DNA from: Roseibium aggregatum IAM 12614
GTDB taxonomy: Bacteria > Pseudomonadota > Alphaproteobacteria > Rhizobiales > Stappiaceae
Length of the DNA stretch: 64,000 nucleotides
Direction: 5' to 3'
Assembly: GCF_000168975.1 (NCBI RefSeq)
Contig: NZ_AAUW01000010.1
Coordinates: 169,572 to 233,571 of the forward strand
Part shown: positions 1 through 9,862 of the stretch, in pieces
Layout: each line of letters opens with the position of its first letter
Numbering within the stretch: the first letter of the stretch is position 1
Made by a program: the position numbers and the translations under genes
The notes under the pieces: model-generated
What the model saw: only the letters and a program-made list of their open reading frames with translations
What the model was told of the DNA's origin: nothing
Database searches by the model: none

Positions 1-1
1 C

Positions 2-115
2 CGGGCACAGGCAAAGGGTTGGCCGGTCTCGCAGATAGCGACCGGGCATGATGCGATGGTGAGCGAACCGGAGAGGTTGGCGGACTTGCTGGAAGGCATT
101 GCAAAAGAGCTTTGA
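2..115 (+). CDS. alpha/beta hydrolase, C-terminal end (partial)
   Basis: An open frame enters from the left edge and ends with TGA at 113-115; the 37 visible residues include a TGHDAMVSEPERL stretch. A Gly-His followed by a Met and a Pro-Glu-Arg-Leu helix is the usual surrounding of the catalytic histidine of alpha/beta hydrolases, just before the last helix. The substrate cannot be told from this fragment. It converges on the aldehyde dehydrogenase that follows on the other strand. The call rests on a short match, so it is moderate. Confidence 0.5.
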   Translation, partial: RAQAKGWPVSQIATGHDAMVSEPERLADLLEGIAKEL

Positions 116-148
116 CGACGAAGGGGCTGCCGCTCCCGGTTCTTCAAC

Positions 149-183
149 GAAAAACGGGGCAGCCCTCTTTCGAAGGCTGCCCC
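149..183 (-). terminator. intrinsic terminator of the aldehyde dehydrogenase gene
   Basis: Perfect inverted repeat GGGGCAGCC (156-164) and GGCTGCCCC (175-183). Read on the minus strand the stem is followed by a run of T (A-run at 150-154). It lies about 40 bases beyond the stop of the minus-strand aldehyde dehydrogenase. Confidence 0.8.
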
Positions 184-223
184 GCATCACTGCCAGGACA
201 AGATCGGGTAACGCCGGCAGTCT

Positions 224-1744
224 TTAGAAGAACCCGAGCTTGTTCGGGTTGTAGCTGACCAGCATGTTCTTGGTCTGCTGATAGTGATCCAGCATCATCT
301 TGTGGGTTTCACGTCCGATACCGGACTGCTTGTAACCGCCGAAAGCCGCGTGGGCCGGGTAGGCGTGGTAGTTGTTCACCCACACGCGGCCAGCCTCGAT
401 GGCGCGACCGAAGCGGTAGCAGCGGTTGGCATCGCGTGACCACACGCCGGCGCCGAGGCCGTACATGGTGTCATTGGCAATCGCCAGGGCTTCTTCTTCG
501 GTCTTGAACGTGGTGACGGACACCACCGGACCGAAGATTTCCTCCTGGAAGACCCGCATCTTGTTGTGGCCTTTCAGGATGGTTGGCTGAACGTAGAAGC
601 CGCCGGAAAGGTCGCCGTCGAACTTGGCTTCCGCGCCGCCGCACAGCACTTCCGCACCTTCCTCGACCCCGATGGTGAGATAAGACAGGATCTTGTCCTG
701 CTGCTCACGGCTGGCCTGCGCTCCGACCATGGTCTCCATGGCGCGCGGGTCGCCTTGCTTGATGGCTTTCACACGGGCAATCGCCCGTTCGATGAAGGCT
801 TCGTAGATGTCTTCCTGGATCAAGGCGCGGCTCGGGCAGGTGCAGACCTCGCCCTGGTTGAAGGCGAACAGAACAAAGCCCTCTATGGCCTTGTCCAGGA
901 ATGCATCGTCTTCGCTCATCACGTCGGAGAAGAAGATGTTCGGCGACTTGCCGCCGAGCTCAAGCGTCACCGGAATGAGGTTCTCGGTCGCATACTGCAT
1001 GATCATCCGGCCGGTTTCGGTGGAACCGGTAAAGGCGATCTTTGCGATGCGGTTGGACTTCGCAAGCGGCGCGCCGACTTCAGCGCCAAAGCCGTTGACG
1101 ATGTTGAGAACGCCATCCGGCAGCAGGCCGCCGATGAGCTCTGCCAGCACCATGATCGCAGCGGGTGTCTGCTCGGCCGGTTTCAGGACGACACAGTTGC
1201 CGGCAGCAAGCGCCGGAGCCAGCTTCCAGGCCGCCATGAGGATGGAAAAGTTCCACGGAATGATCTGACCGACAACGCCGAGCGGTTCGTGAAAGTGATA
1301 GGCGACCGTATCGGCATCAATCTCCGACATCGATCCTTCCTGGCCGCGCAGAACGCCTGCGAAATAGCGGAAGTGGTCGACGGAAAGCGGAATGTCGGCG
1401 GCGGTCGTCTCGCGGATCGGTTTGCCGTTGTCCCAGGTTTCCGCCTTGGCCAGAATGTCGAGGTTCTGCTCCATGACATCGGCGATTTTCAAAAGAACGT
1501 TGGCGCGCTCTGCCGCCGGGGTCCGGCCCCAGGCGTCCTTGGCTGCATGGGCTGCATCCAGCGCCAGCTCCACGTCGGCGGCGTCGGAGCGGGCGACTTC
1601 GCACACGGTTGTGCCGGAAATCGGTGTGATGTTGTTGAAATACCGTCCGTTCACAGGGGCAACGAACTTGCCGCCTATGTAGTTGTCGTAACGGGATTTG
1701 AACGGCGACGACGTGTCGATGTTAAAACTGGGCATCTGGTTCAT
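224..1744 (-). CDS. NAD-dependent aldehyde dehydrogenase (AcoD/ExaC type)
   Basis: Oxidises an aliphatic aldehyde such as acetaldehyde to the acid with NAD+. The 506-residue product has the complete fold: PWN near residue 164, the catalytic-base motif LELGGK (Glu262), and [12 protein letters not shown] with the nucleophile at Cys301. [12 protein letters not shown] is typical of the acetaldehyde dehydrogenase II (AcoD, ExaC) branch, and 506 is that branch's usual length. The start at 1744 is chosen over an upstream in-frame start at 1792 because GGAGG lies about seven bases ahead of it. The gene lies downstream of, and on the same strand as, a GAF/Fis-type regulator, with a perfect palindrome between them, so control by that regulator is likely. 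The exact aldehyde is inferred only from family resemblance. Confidence 0.93.
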   Translation of the reverse strand: MNQMPSFNIDTSSPFKSRYDNYIGGKFVAPVNGRYFNNITPISGTTVCEVARSDAADVELALDAAHAAKDAWGRTPAAERANVLLKIADVMEQNLDILAKAETWDNGKPIRETTAADIPLSVDHFRYFAGVLRGQEGSMSEIDADTVAYHFHEPLGVVGQIIPWNFSILMAAWKLAPALAAGNCVVLKPAEQTPAAIMVLAELIGGLLPDGVLNIVNGFGAEVGAPLAKSNRIAKIAFTGSTETGRMIMQYATENLIPVTLELGGKSPNIFFSDVMSEDDAFLDKAIEGFVLFAFNQGEVCTCPSRALIQEDIYEAFIERAIARVKAIKQGDPRAMETMVGAQASREQQDKILSYLTIGVEEGAEVLCGGAEAKFDGDLSGGFYVQPTILKGHNKMRVFQEEIFGPVVSVTTFKTEEEALAIANDTMYGLGAGVWSRDANRCYRFGRAIEAGRVWVNNYHAYPAHAAFGGYKQSGIGRETHKMMLDHYQQTKNMLVSYNPNKLGFF

Positions 1745-1885
1745 CTGGGATCCTCCACTAGATCGGCAGTCCGGCGGGTGAAGCCGCGACAATCCGAAGG
1801 TCCCGGTCCTCCACCGGGAATGGGTGGACTGTGCCGGAGGAGCTCTGGAAGCGGTAGGAGGGGGAAAAGACCAGTGTTTCGAATG

Positions 1886-1903
1886 TGTCTCAGTTCTGAG
1901 ACA
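1886..1903. promoter_or_regulatory. perfect inverted repeat, candidate operator of the adjacent Fis-type regulator
   Basis: TGTCTCAG-TT-CTGAGACA is an 8-2-8 perfect inverted repeat about 140 bases ahead of the aldehyde dehydrogenase start and just past the stop of the regulator gene. Regulators with a C-terminal Fis helix-turn-helix bind as dimers to symmetrical upstream sites, so this is the natural candidate. No convincing -24/-12 promoter was found next to it. Confidence 0.55.
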
Positions 1904-1917
1904 GGTCGGCCGGGATT

Positions 1918-2895
1918 TCAGTCGATACCGAGCCGTTTCATGCGCCGGTAAAGGGTTGCCCGGCCGATGCCGAGCGCGCGGGCGGCTTCCGAGACGTTGC
2001 CGCCGGCGCGCGTCAGGGCGCGGATGACGGCGGCTCTTTCTGCCTTTTCAAAGCCGCTCGGACCATCCTCCCGGCCAAGCAGATCTGAGGCGGGCAGGGG
2101 TTTCAGCGGGCCGCTCGCGCCGAGCCCGAAGGCCTTTCTGGCGGCACGGGTCGCGCCCAGCACGATGTCGTCGCCGTCGACCGCCAGCAGCATCGCGTTA
2201 TCAGTGCTTTCCCCATCGGCGACAATGATACGGGCGCCAGGAAAGGCAGCGCGGAAGGTTTCGATCTCGATCTGCCTTGCGGTCTGCGAGACCATGGCGG
2301 CAATCAGCCGGTTGAAGGCTTCTGTCTGGTCCGACCGGGCTGAGGAGACGTCCAGAGCCCCGGCGAGTCGCCCATCCGGGCCGTAGATTGGCGCGTCCAT
2401 GCAGCTCATGCCGACATTGCGTGCCAGAAAGTGCTCCTGCCGGTGAACGATGAGATTGCGTTCTTCCGCAAGGCAGGTGCCGATGCCGTTGGTGCCGACG
2501 GCAGCCTCGCTCCAGTTGGTGCCCTGGCTCAAGCCCCAGTCCTGAAAGATATCCGCGTCGGCTGAGGTGCAGCGCTGGTCGAGAATGACACCTTCCGCAT
2601 CGGTCAGAAGAACCGTGCAGCCGGATTGACCGACCAGGCCAAAAAGCTGATCCAGCTTCGGGGCCGCGATCTTCAGGAAAGCGCCCGTCTCTTCGCGTCG
2701 CTGGTAAAGCTGGTCGTCGCCGATGCGCTGAGGGGGCTTGCGAGCGGCCGGATCCAGACCGTGCTTGTCGATGGATCTGCGCCAGGACGCAGCGATCCGG
2801 GACAGCGCAGGTGCTGAGGCGGATTGCACGGTTCGCAGAACTGTTTCGACATGATCCTTCATCGTCGCGATCGCCGGCCCAGAGGCTGCCGGCAT
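1918..2895 (-). CDS. GAF-domain regulator with Fis-type HTH (AcoR-like, lacking the AAA+ domain)
   Basis: A transcription factor of 325 residues. Residues about 75-210 form a GAF-like sensor typical of AcoR proteins ([18 protein letters not shown]). The last 45 residues are a Fis-type helix-turn-helix ([22 protein letters not shown]). Classical AcoR proteins are about 600-650 residues and carry a sigma-54-activating AAA+ domain between these parts. Here no Walker A and no GAFTGA are present, so it should act without sigma-54 activation. It is upstream of, and on the same strand as, the aldehyde dehydrogenase, with a palindrome in the gap, and probably senses the aldehyde, its alcohol or a related metabolite. 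The start is uncertain: an internal ATG at 2862 is also possible and neither has a clear ribosome site. Confidence 0.85.
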   Translation of the reverse strand: MPAASGPAIATMKDHVETVLRTVQSASAPALSRIAASWRRSIDKHGLDPAARKPPQRIGDDQLYQRREETGAFLKIAAPKLDQLFGLVGQSGCTVLLTDAEGVILDQRCTSADADIFQDWGLSQGTNWSEAAVGTNGIGTCLAEERNLIVHRQEHFLARNVGMSCMDAPIYGPDGRLAGALDVSSARSDQTEAFNRLIAAMVSQTARQIEIETFRAAFPGARIIVADGESTDNAMLLAVDGDDIVLGATRAARKAFGLGASGPLKPLPASDLLGREDGPSGFEKAERAAVIRALTRAGGNVSEAARALGIGRATLYRRMKRLGID

Positions 2896-3299
2896 TCTGA
2901 GCCGGCCTCAAACCTTGGATCCGTTCCTCCCATGAACGCTCGTTTGAGCGCAGAGGATGGCGGCATTGCATGGCGATTGCAAGCTGTCTGTCCGGCGGAG
3001 TTCCCGGACCGGTGTCGCGCAAGGCCCCATCTCTACAGGCTGCTGCTGCCTTGCTGGCAAATCGCGTTGAAAAGGATTTCCGCAATTGTCGACGTAAGGG
3101 GAGGGCAGATACTCCTTGTTGTTTTTCTGGATGATTTCGTGCGGAAAAAAGAAACGTAGAGTGATTATTTGAAAAATCTCGCGAGAAAGTAGTAAATTTT
3201 TCTCTCGATGAGAGTTAAGTGCCGAAATATTTCTGGAGCAGATTAAAGCTGATGTAAGCAAATTCGTATAATCACAATATAAATTCCGGAGGGGCCTCT
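2896..3299. other. intergenic region between the regulator and H-NOX genes
   Basis: A 404-base divergent gap, AT-rich over its last 170 bases. It holds two small palindromes, TCTCGCGAGA at 3177-3186 and CTCTC-GAT-GAGAG at 3202-3214, which could be operator sites for the H-NOX operon. A clear ribosome site (GGAGGGG) precedes the H-NOX start. No gene is evident. Confidence 0.5.
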
Positions 3300-3884
3300 A
3301 TGTATGGAATGCTGAACGAGGGCATTCGTAGTTTCATTACGGACAACCATGGACCCGAGGCCTGGCAACGCATTTGTGAATCCGCGGGCCTGGATCAGCT
3401 CGAATTCGAAAGAATGTCGAGTTACGACGATGCCATCACCTACAAGCTTATCGAAGCCATCTGCCGCTTTACGGGTCTGCCTTTGACGGAGGTTATGGAC
3501 ATCTTCGGCAGATACTGGGTTGAATTTGCGGGCGCTTCGCATTTCGGCAATCTCATGCGGCTCGCCGGCAATTCCTTCATCGAACAGTTGAAGGGTCTCG
3601 ACGACATGCACGACCGCATTCTCCTGACGATGCCGCACCTCAAACCACCCTCCTTCGAAGTCGACCAGAAGGACGATGGCTCCTGCATTCTGCATTACTA
3701 TTCCGAGCGCGAAGGACTGGCACCGATGGTGATCGGCCTTCTGCACGGCCTGGCCAAGGAAACCGGTGAGCGCATCGAGGTGAGCCAGGTCGCTGTGAAA
3801 TCCGAGCAGTTCGATCACGACATTTTCGAAGTCAGGATTCTCGACAAGGCACCGAACCCCACCAGCACCGAGGCCGGAATTTGA
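3300..3884 (+). CDS. H-NOX haem gas-sensor protein
   Basis: A 194-residue haem nitric oxide/oxygen binding protein of the usual length (about 180-195). The proximal haem ligand is His104 in LDDMHDR, and the YxSxR motif that holds the haem propionates is Tyr133-Ser135-Arg137 (YYSER). Such proteins bind NO, and in some lineages O2, and pass the signal to a partner encoded next door. Here the partner is the GGDEF/EAL protein, whose TTG start overlaps this stop by four bases, so the two are almost surely co-translated. Strong ribosome site GGAGGGG ahead of the ATG. Confidence 0.95.
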   Translation: MYGMLNEGIRSFITDNHGPEAWQRICESAGLDQLEFERMSSYDDAITYKLIEAICRFTGLPLTEVMDIFGRYWVEFAGASHFGNLMRLAGNSFIEQLKGLDDMHDRILLTMPHLKPPSFEVDQKDDGSCILHYYSEREGLAPMVIGLLHGLAKETGERIEVSQVAVKSEQFDHDIFEVRILDKAPNPTSTEAGI

Positions 3885-5686
3885 CCGCATCCAAACTCGA
3901 TCTGACCGGCAAGGCCATCGACATGCTTTTTCCCATGCATGTTGTGTTGGACGATCGCGGTCGGATCGGAGGGCTGGGCCCGACCCTGGAAAGGGTCCTT
4001 GGGACAGGCGTTTTGGAGGCGGATCTGTTTGACGTCTTCACGGTGGAAAGACCGCGAAACGTCAGATCGATGGCCGATATCCGTGAAAGGCTCGGTACGA
4101 AACTGGTTCTGAGGGCACATCTGCAAGACGGCGCGCCGATACAGTTCCGCGGTTTCGCGCTGGCTGCCGCGGACGAGGAGGGGATATTCCTGGATCTGTC
4201 CTTCGGTCTTCACCTGTCGCAGGTTGTCGAACGTTTCGGGCTGACGGAAGCTGACTTCAAACCCAACGATTTTTCCATCGATCTTTTCTATTCCTTCGAA
4301 GCGCAGCGCACGCTTCTTGAAGACAGCCAGAAAATGGCCTCCGCACTCAAGGCGGCGAAGATAGAAGCGGAAAAGAAGGCCTTGCAGGACCCACTGACGG
4401 AAATAGCGAACCGGGGAGCCCTGCACCGCCGCCTGGAAGACGTATTGCACCTGCCGGACAGGGGGCAAATGTTCGCCCTTCTGCATATCGATCTGGATGA
4501 GTTCAAGTCGATCAACGATAACTTCGGCCACTCCGCAGGTGACATGATCCTCCTGCAGACGGCGGAGGCAATGACATCCTTTTGCGGTCCGAACGACCTT
4601 CCGGCGCGCCTCGGCGGGGATGAGTTCGCCCTGTTTCTGGCAGAGCCCCCGGACAAGGAAGAGCTCCACGCCATGGCGCTTCGCCTGTTGAATGCGATTG
4701 CCATGCCGATCCGCTACAACGGCCATAGTTGCCAGGTCACGGCAAGCATAGGCGTTGTCCTGTTTCATCCCGGACAGGTGCAGAACGCCGACCGGCTGAT
4801 CGCGCATTCCGATATCGCGCTTTACGACGCCAAGACCACCAGATCGTCCGTCAAATTGCTGTCAAAGGAGATGATCCGGCGGCACGAGGAGACCAGCAGG
4901 CTGATCTCGCTGATCGAGAGGGGGCTGAAACTCAGCCAGTTCGTTCCCTATTTTCAGCCGCAGATAGACAGCATGACGGGAGGGGTGTGCGGTCTGGAAG
5001 TGGTTGCCCGCTGGCAGACCGAGAAGGAAGGGGTACTGCCGCCGGCCCGTTTTCTGGAAACGGCGACCAGGGCAAATATCATGTCCGAGATTGACCGGCA
5101 GGTGCGGTGCAAGGCCTTCACGCATTTTGCGGAATGGAAATCCGACGGCAAGGACATCGGCAAGCTCTCCCTGAACGTGACTGCATCCAACCTCAGGTCG
5201 GAGGCGTTTGCCGCAATTTTGCAGACCGAACTTGCCGATGCGGGTCTGACGCCCGGCGATATTCAACTGGAACTTCTGGAATCGATCCTCTTCGACCAGT
5301 CGGACCAGGAATTGATTGCCCAGTGCCGCAATCTGGAACAGGCAGGCTTTGCCCTGGCCCTTGATGACTTCGGCACGGGGCACTCTTCCATCGCCACCTT
5401 GATCGAGACACCAGTTGCGACCTTGAAGATAGATCGCTCTTTCGTCTCCGGGCTCGACAGAAACCCGAAGATGCAGCGGATTGCAGGTGCCATGCTGGCA
5501 ATGGCCCAGAACATGGGACTGGATGTTCTGGCAGAGGGCGTTGAAACGCGCGAGGAACTGGAATTCCTGGAAAACTGCGGCTGCCGGCTGTTTCAAGGCT
5601 TCTATTTCTCGCCGCCCCTCAGCGCAGTGGAGATCCGCAAATGGCTGGATGTCTGGGCGCCGGACCTGAAGCGCGTGACGGCCTGA
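3881..5686 (+). CDS. H-NOX-associated diguanylate cyclase/phosphodiesterase
   Basis: A 601-residue cytosolic cyclic di-GMP enzyme. Residues 1-140 form a PAS-like domain of the kind that docks on H-NOX (HNOBA type), 141-168 a short coiled linker, 169-325 a GGDEF domain with intact GGDEF at 245-249, and 340-595 an EAL domain. The EAL signature reads EVV, but its Glu373 is kept, as are the Asn of LSLNVT, Glu of ELLES, DD of LDDFGTG, Lys of LKIDRSF and Glu of LAEGVE, so phosphodiesterase activity is plausible. The inhibitory RxxD site is broken: Asp239 is present but Arg is Gly236. The TTG start at 3881 overlaps the H-NOX stop by four bases. Gas binding to H-NOX most likely tunes cyclic di-GMP level. 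Confidence 0.92.
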   Translation: MTASKLDLTGKAIDMLFPMHVVLDDRGRIGGLGPTLERVLGTGVLEADLFDVFTVERPRNVRSMADIRERLGTKLVLRAHLQDGAPIQFRGFALAAADEEGIFLDLSFGLHLSQVVERFGLTEADFKPNDFSIDLFYSFEAQRTLLEDSQKMASALKAAKIEAEKKALQDPLTEIANRGALHRRLEDVLHLPDRGQMFALLHIDLDEFKSINDNFGHSAGDMILLQTAEAMTSFCGPNDLPARLGGDEFALFLAEPPDKEELHAMALRLLNAIAMPIRYNGHSCQVTASIGVVLFHPGQVQNADRLIAHSDIALYDAKTTRSSVKLLSKEMIRRHEETSRLISLIERGLKLSQFVPYFQPQIDSMTGGVCGLEVVARWQTEKEGVLPPARFLETATRANIMSEIDRQVRCKAFTHFAEWKSDGKDIGKLSLNVTASNLRSEAFAAILQTELADAGLTPGDIQLELLESILFDQSDQELIAQCRNLEQAGFALALDDFGTGHSSIATLIETPVATLKIDRSFVSGLDRNPKMQRIAGAMLAMAQNMGLDVLAEGVETREELEFLENCGCRLFQGFYFSPPLSAVEIRKWLDVWAPDLKRVTA

Positions 5687-5712
5687 TCCGGGCAATTCCC
5701 CCTCTTAAACAA

Positions 5713-5747
5713 AGAAAACCCCGTCTCCCTTTCTGGGAAACGGGGCT
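5713..5747 (-). terminator. terminator downstream of ccrM
   Basis: Stem CCCCGT/ACGGGG between 5719 and 5745, extended by CCC/GGG inside the loop. On the minus strand it is followed by TTTTCTTT. It lies between the convergent GGDEF/EAL gene and ccrM. Confidence 0.7.
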
Positions 5748-5794
5748 AAGTGGATCTCGCGGGGAACGCGAAGTCTCCTCTTTGGAGTGCCTGC

Positions 5795-6999
<1,205 letters not shown>

Positions 7000-7023
7000 G
7001 CGATCGAAACAAAAATTCCCTTT

Positions 7024-7028
7024 GAATC
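7024..7028. promoter_or_regulatory. GANTC methylation site in the ccrM upstream region
   Basis: GAATC lies about 90 bases ahead of the ccrM start, in the promoter region. In Caulobacter, methylation of GANTC in the ccrM promoter gives feedback on its own transcription. The sequence is certain; its regulatory role is inferred. Confidence 0.45.
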
Positions 7029-7065
7029 AAGGCTTTGTTTACAATCGTAAAAGCTGAATGAGAAG

Positions 7066-7752
7066 TTAATGGCCTGTTCCGACCGAAAAGGCCAGAATTC
7101 TGCTGATTTCATTGAGGGGACGACCGGAAGTTGCTTTCCATTCGTTAAAGGCAGCCTGAATCGCGTTCAGATTTTTTTTCGACATCGCGTCCTTCTCAAT
7201 GACATTTTCGCGGATGAGGGCGTTAACCACATCGCCGGAGAGGATTAAACTTTCCTTGCCCATGAATCGCAAAGCGATTTGCCCGGTGTTGCCGCCGAGC
7301 CGGCAACCCCGCTTCTTGAGAAGGTCCATCAGGCCGATCTGATCGCTCACCGGGTAATGCGCGAAAAACCTGGCCGCGCTGCCGTGTTCGGCCGCAAGCT
7401 TCTTGAGGAAAATCGCGTTCTCCTGAACGGAACGGATCTTGGCGCCATTGCGCACGATCCGTTTGTCGCCGAGCAGTTCCTCGAACGCTTCGTCGGGCAA
7501 GAAGGCGAGGCGGGCGACATCGAAGCCTTCGAAGGCCTCTTCGAAACCCGGCCACTTCTGATCGATGACTTTCCAGCTGAACCCGGCCTGAAAGACGCAT
7601 TTGGTGAACATGGCAAGCCAGCGGTCGTCACCGACCTGTTCCAGCTCTTCAGCCGTTCTCGGGGCTGCATGCTCTGCAAGCAGCGCCTTGAGTACTTCCG
7701 GTCCGCCCTTTTTCTCCGCGGCCAGGTCTTCTATTTCTTCAAAGGAACGCAT
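7066..7752 (-). CDS. DNA-3-methyladenine glycosylase I-like protein
   Basis: A 228-residue base-excision-repair protein of the helix-hairpin-helix glycosylase type. The conserved fold is seen in DRWLAMFTKCVFQAGFSW and in ILSGDVVNALIRENV. The zinc-binding Cys/His set of classical Tag is not evident, so it is a Tag-like homologue and its substrate range is uncertain. The ATG at 7752 is preferred to an in-frame start at 7800 because GGAGA lies just ahead of it. It is on the same strand as ccrM but separated from it by the ccrM promoter region, so the two need not be co-regulated. Confidence 0.75.
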   Translation of the reverse strand: MRSFEEIEDLAAEKKGGPEVLKALLAEHAAPRTAEELEQVGDDRWLAMFTKCVFQAGFSWKVIDQKWPGFEEAFEGFDVARLAFLPDEAFEELLGDKRIVRNGAKIRSVQENAIFLKKLAAEHGSAARFFAHYPVSDQIGLMDLLKKRGCRLGGNTGQIALRFMGKESLILSGDVVNALIRENVIEKDAMSKKNLNAIQAAFNEWKATSGRPLNEISRILAFSVGTGH

Positions 7753-7793
7753 GCAGATCTCCGTCTCGCTGCAGATGCCGTTCCCCCTGCACC

Positions 7794-7902
7794 CCCTCAT
7801 CCTGAGGAGGGCCGCAAGGCCCGTCTCGAAGGATGGGCTACATACTCGGGAACAAGCAGCCCATCCTTCGAGACGGCGCGTCGCGCCTCCTCAGGATGAG
7901 GG
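7794..7902. repeat. palindromic dispersed repeat, copy 1
   Basis: A long imperfect hairpin. The left arm at 7794-7839 begins CCCTCATCCTGAGG and contains GTCTCGAAGGATGGGCT; the right arm at 7858-7902 is its complement, ending CCTCAGGATGAGGG. The loop is about 18 bases. A related copy lies at 60762-60884. CCTCATCCTGAGG and GTCTCGAAGGATG blocks are characteristic of REP-like repeats scattered between genes in Rhizobiales genomes. Confidence 0.85.
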
Positions 7903-7931
7903 AGGAGGAAAGGCGTGGTCAGGCGAAAACC

Positions 7932-8738
7932 TTAGCGTTCCTGGATCTGTTTTGTCCGTTCAAATTTGCGCAGGGCCAGCGAAAGCGTGATCGTCATCAT
8001 CAAGTAGATCAAGGCGACGACGTTATAGGTCTCGAAATAGCGGAAGGAGCCGGCGGCATAGACCTTGCCGAGCTGGGTGATGTCCGCGACGCCCAGAACC
8101 GACACCAGCGAGCTGTCCTTGATCAGTGCGACGAAATCATTGCCGAGCGGCGGCAGGATGGTCTTCAGCGCCTGCGGGAAGATGATGAGGCGAAAGCGTA
8201 GCCAGCCGTTCATGCCGAGTGCCTCGGCTGCCTCGATCTGGCCCTTGTCGACGGCCTGAATGCCTGCCCGGAAAACCTCGGCAATAAAGGCCGAGTAGCC
8301 GATCGTCAGCGCAAGAACCGCCCGCCAGAGCAGCGGAAAATCCCGGGTGCGCAGAAGGTCCAGCCCCAAAGGCTCCAGAACGGCGTTGACCGCTGCGATG
8401 AACAGCGGGGTCGCGACGAAGGCAATATAGAGCAGAAGCACGATGATCGGCATTCCGCGCACGATCTCGACGTAGAACCGTGCCGTCTGACGCAACACGA
8501 TCGATCCGGACAGCGAGGCGAGCGCCAGCAACAGCCCGAGCAGCGACGCGCAGAAGAAGGCGACAAGCGTTACGAAAACCGTCAGTCCGATACCGCGCGA
8601 AACCGTCGCCATGACCTGCGAATAGATGTCGTTAGTCGCGATCTGGAACAACAGGAAAACCGCAATGCCGACCGCAACCAGAAGCCAGTAGGGGAAATCT
8701 TCCTTGGGCGCGCCGGACGGTGTCTTGGTGCGGAACAT
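7932..8738 (-). CDS. amino-acid ABC transporter permease (HisMQ family)
   Basis: A 268-residue inner-membrane permease of a polar amino-acid ABC transporter. It has about five hydrophobic helices and the cytoplasmic EAA loop, EAAEALGMNGWLRFRLI followed by FPQALKTILPPLGNDF, that contacts the ATPase. The start at 8738 (MFRTKTP) removes a low-complexity extension reaching 8822. It lies immediately downstream of the periplasmic binding protein on the same strand. Neither an ATPase nor a second permease lies nearby, so the ATPase must be encoded elsewhere and the permease may act as a homodimer. Confidence 0.9.
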   Translation of the reverse strand: MFRTKTPSGAPKEDFPYWLLVAVGIAVFLLFQIATNDIYSQVMATVSRGIGLTVFVTLVAFFCASLLGLLLALASLSGSIVLRQTARFYVEIVRGMPIIVLLLYIAFVATPLFIAAVNAVLEPLGLDLLRTRDFPLLWRAVLALTIGYSAFIAEVFRAGIQAVDKGQIEAAEALGMNGWLRFRLIIFPQALKTILPPLGNDFVALIKDSSLVSVLGVADITQLGKVYAAGSFRYFETYNVVALIYLMMTITLSLALRKFERTKQIQER

Positions 8739-8861
8739 GGCTTGGTCTGGGCTCCAGCGTTGGTTACGGCGGTTCAAACGAAAATGGCCGGCATCGGGGC
8801 CAAAAGCCCGGATACCGGCCATGGGTCGTAAAGTCCAGCCGCCAACAGGCGGTGATTGACC

Positions 8862-9662
8862 CTACTCGGCGACTTTGTAGTCGAAGAACCACTTTTTGTT
8901 GAGGGCATCCAGCGTACCGTCGTCGCGCATGCTGGCAATGGCCGCGTTGACCGGTTCGATCAGGTCCGAGCCTTTGGGAAAGATGAAGCCGAAGTCTTCC
9001 GAGCCCATCGGATCGCCAATCAGCTTGAAGGTGTCCGGATTGGTGGAGACATAACCCTGGCCGCCGGTGCTGTCGGTCAGAACCAGATCGACATCGCCTG
9101 CCTTGAGCGCCTGAACGGCCGCACCGAAGGTTTCAAACAGCTTGATGCGCGGGTTGGCTTCGTCGCCATCCAGCACTTCATAGACGGTGACATAGAACGG
9201 CGTGGTGCCCGGCTGAGCGCCGGCCAGAAAATCGCTGTTGGCGGCAAAGCCCTTGGCATCGGTGAACCGGTCTTCGCCCGCGCGTACCAGCATGAACATT
9301 TCGGACCGCATGTAGGGGTTTGAAAAGTCTACCTGTTCGGCGCGGTCGGCGCGAATGGTGATGCCGTTCATCGCGATGTCGTATTCGCCGGCGGAGATGG
9401 CGGGGATCATCGCGTCCCAACTGGTGTTCTGAAAGGTGACGTTCAGGTTCAGCCGTTTGGCAATCTCGGCAACGGCATCATATTCCCAGCCGATTGCCTC
9501 GCCCGACTTCGGGTCGACGAATTGCAGCGGCGGGTAGGTATTTTCGGTCGCGATGACGACATCCCGGCCGCCGAGATCCGGCAGATTGTCGGCAAGGGCG
9601 GAAACGCCTGCGCCAATCAGGGAGGAAACGGCGACCGCAAGGGTCAGGACAGTGTTTTTCAT
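8862..9662 (-). CDS. amino-acid ABC transporter substrate-binding protein
   Basis: A 266-residue periplasmic binding protein of solute-binding family 3. Residues 1-23 are a Sec signal peptide ([19 protein letters not shown] start, Ala-rich end). The mature part starts the binding fold with [16 protein letters not shown] and carries the [20 protein letters not shown] motif and [15 protein letters not shown], which form the carboxylate and amino binding site. The start at 9662 has GGAG seven bases upstream, whereas the longer frame to 9785 has a non-signal extension. Co-transcribed with the permease downstream. The amino acid bound cannot be read from the sequence. Confidence 0.92.
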   Translation of the reverse strand: MKNTVLTLAVAVSSLIGAGVSALADNLPDLGGRDVVIATENTYPPLQFVDPKSGEAIGWEYDAVAEIAKRLNLNVTFQNTSWDAMIPAISAGEYDIAMNGITIRADRAEQVDFSNPYMRSEMFMLVRAGEDRFTDAKGFAANSDFLAGAQPGTTPFYVTVYEVLDGDEANPRIKLFETFGAAVQALKAGDVDLVLTDSTGGQGYVSTNPDTFKLIGDPMGSEDFGFIFPKGSDLIEPVNAAIASMRDDGTLDALNKKWFFDYKVAE

Positions 9663-9862
9663 GGGGAACTCCTGATCGAAAACTTTGCCGGACTTTAGCC
9701 GCTTGCCTCGCTTTGGGAAAGCCTGCTCAAATGCAGCAGTAAGAGGCGGTTTGCAGAAATTTTCTCTCTGCGAAAAAAAATTCAAAATCCGATGCTAGAT
9801 CTATTGACCATGGCAAGCGTTAGCGGGACTGTGAGCCCATAAGAACAATAAGGAGACGGTTT

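Noticed and set aside
1745..1917. A sigma-54 promoter for the aldehyde dehydrogenase
   Set aside because: No good GG-N10-GC element was found and the regulator lacks the AAA+ domain needed for sigma-54.
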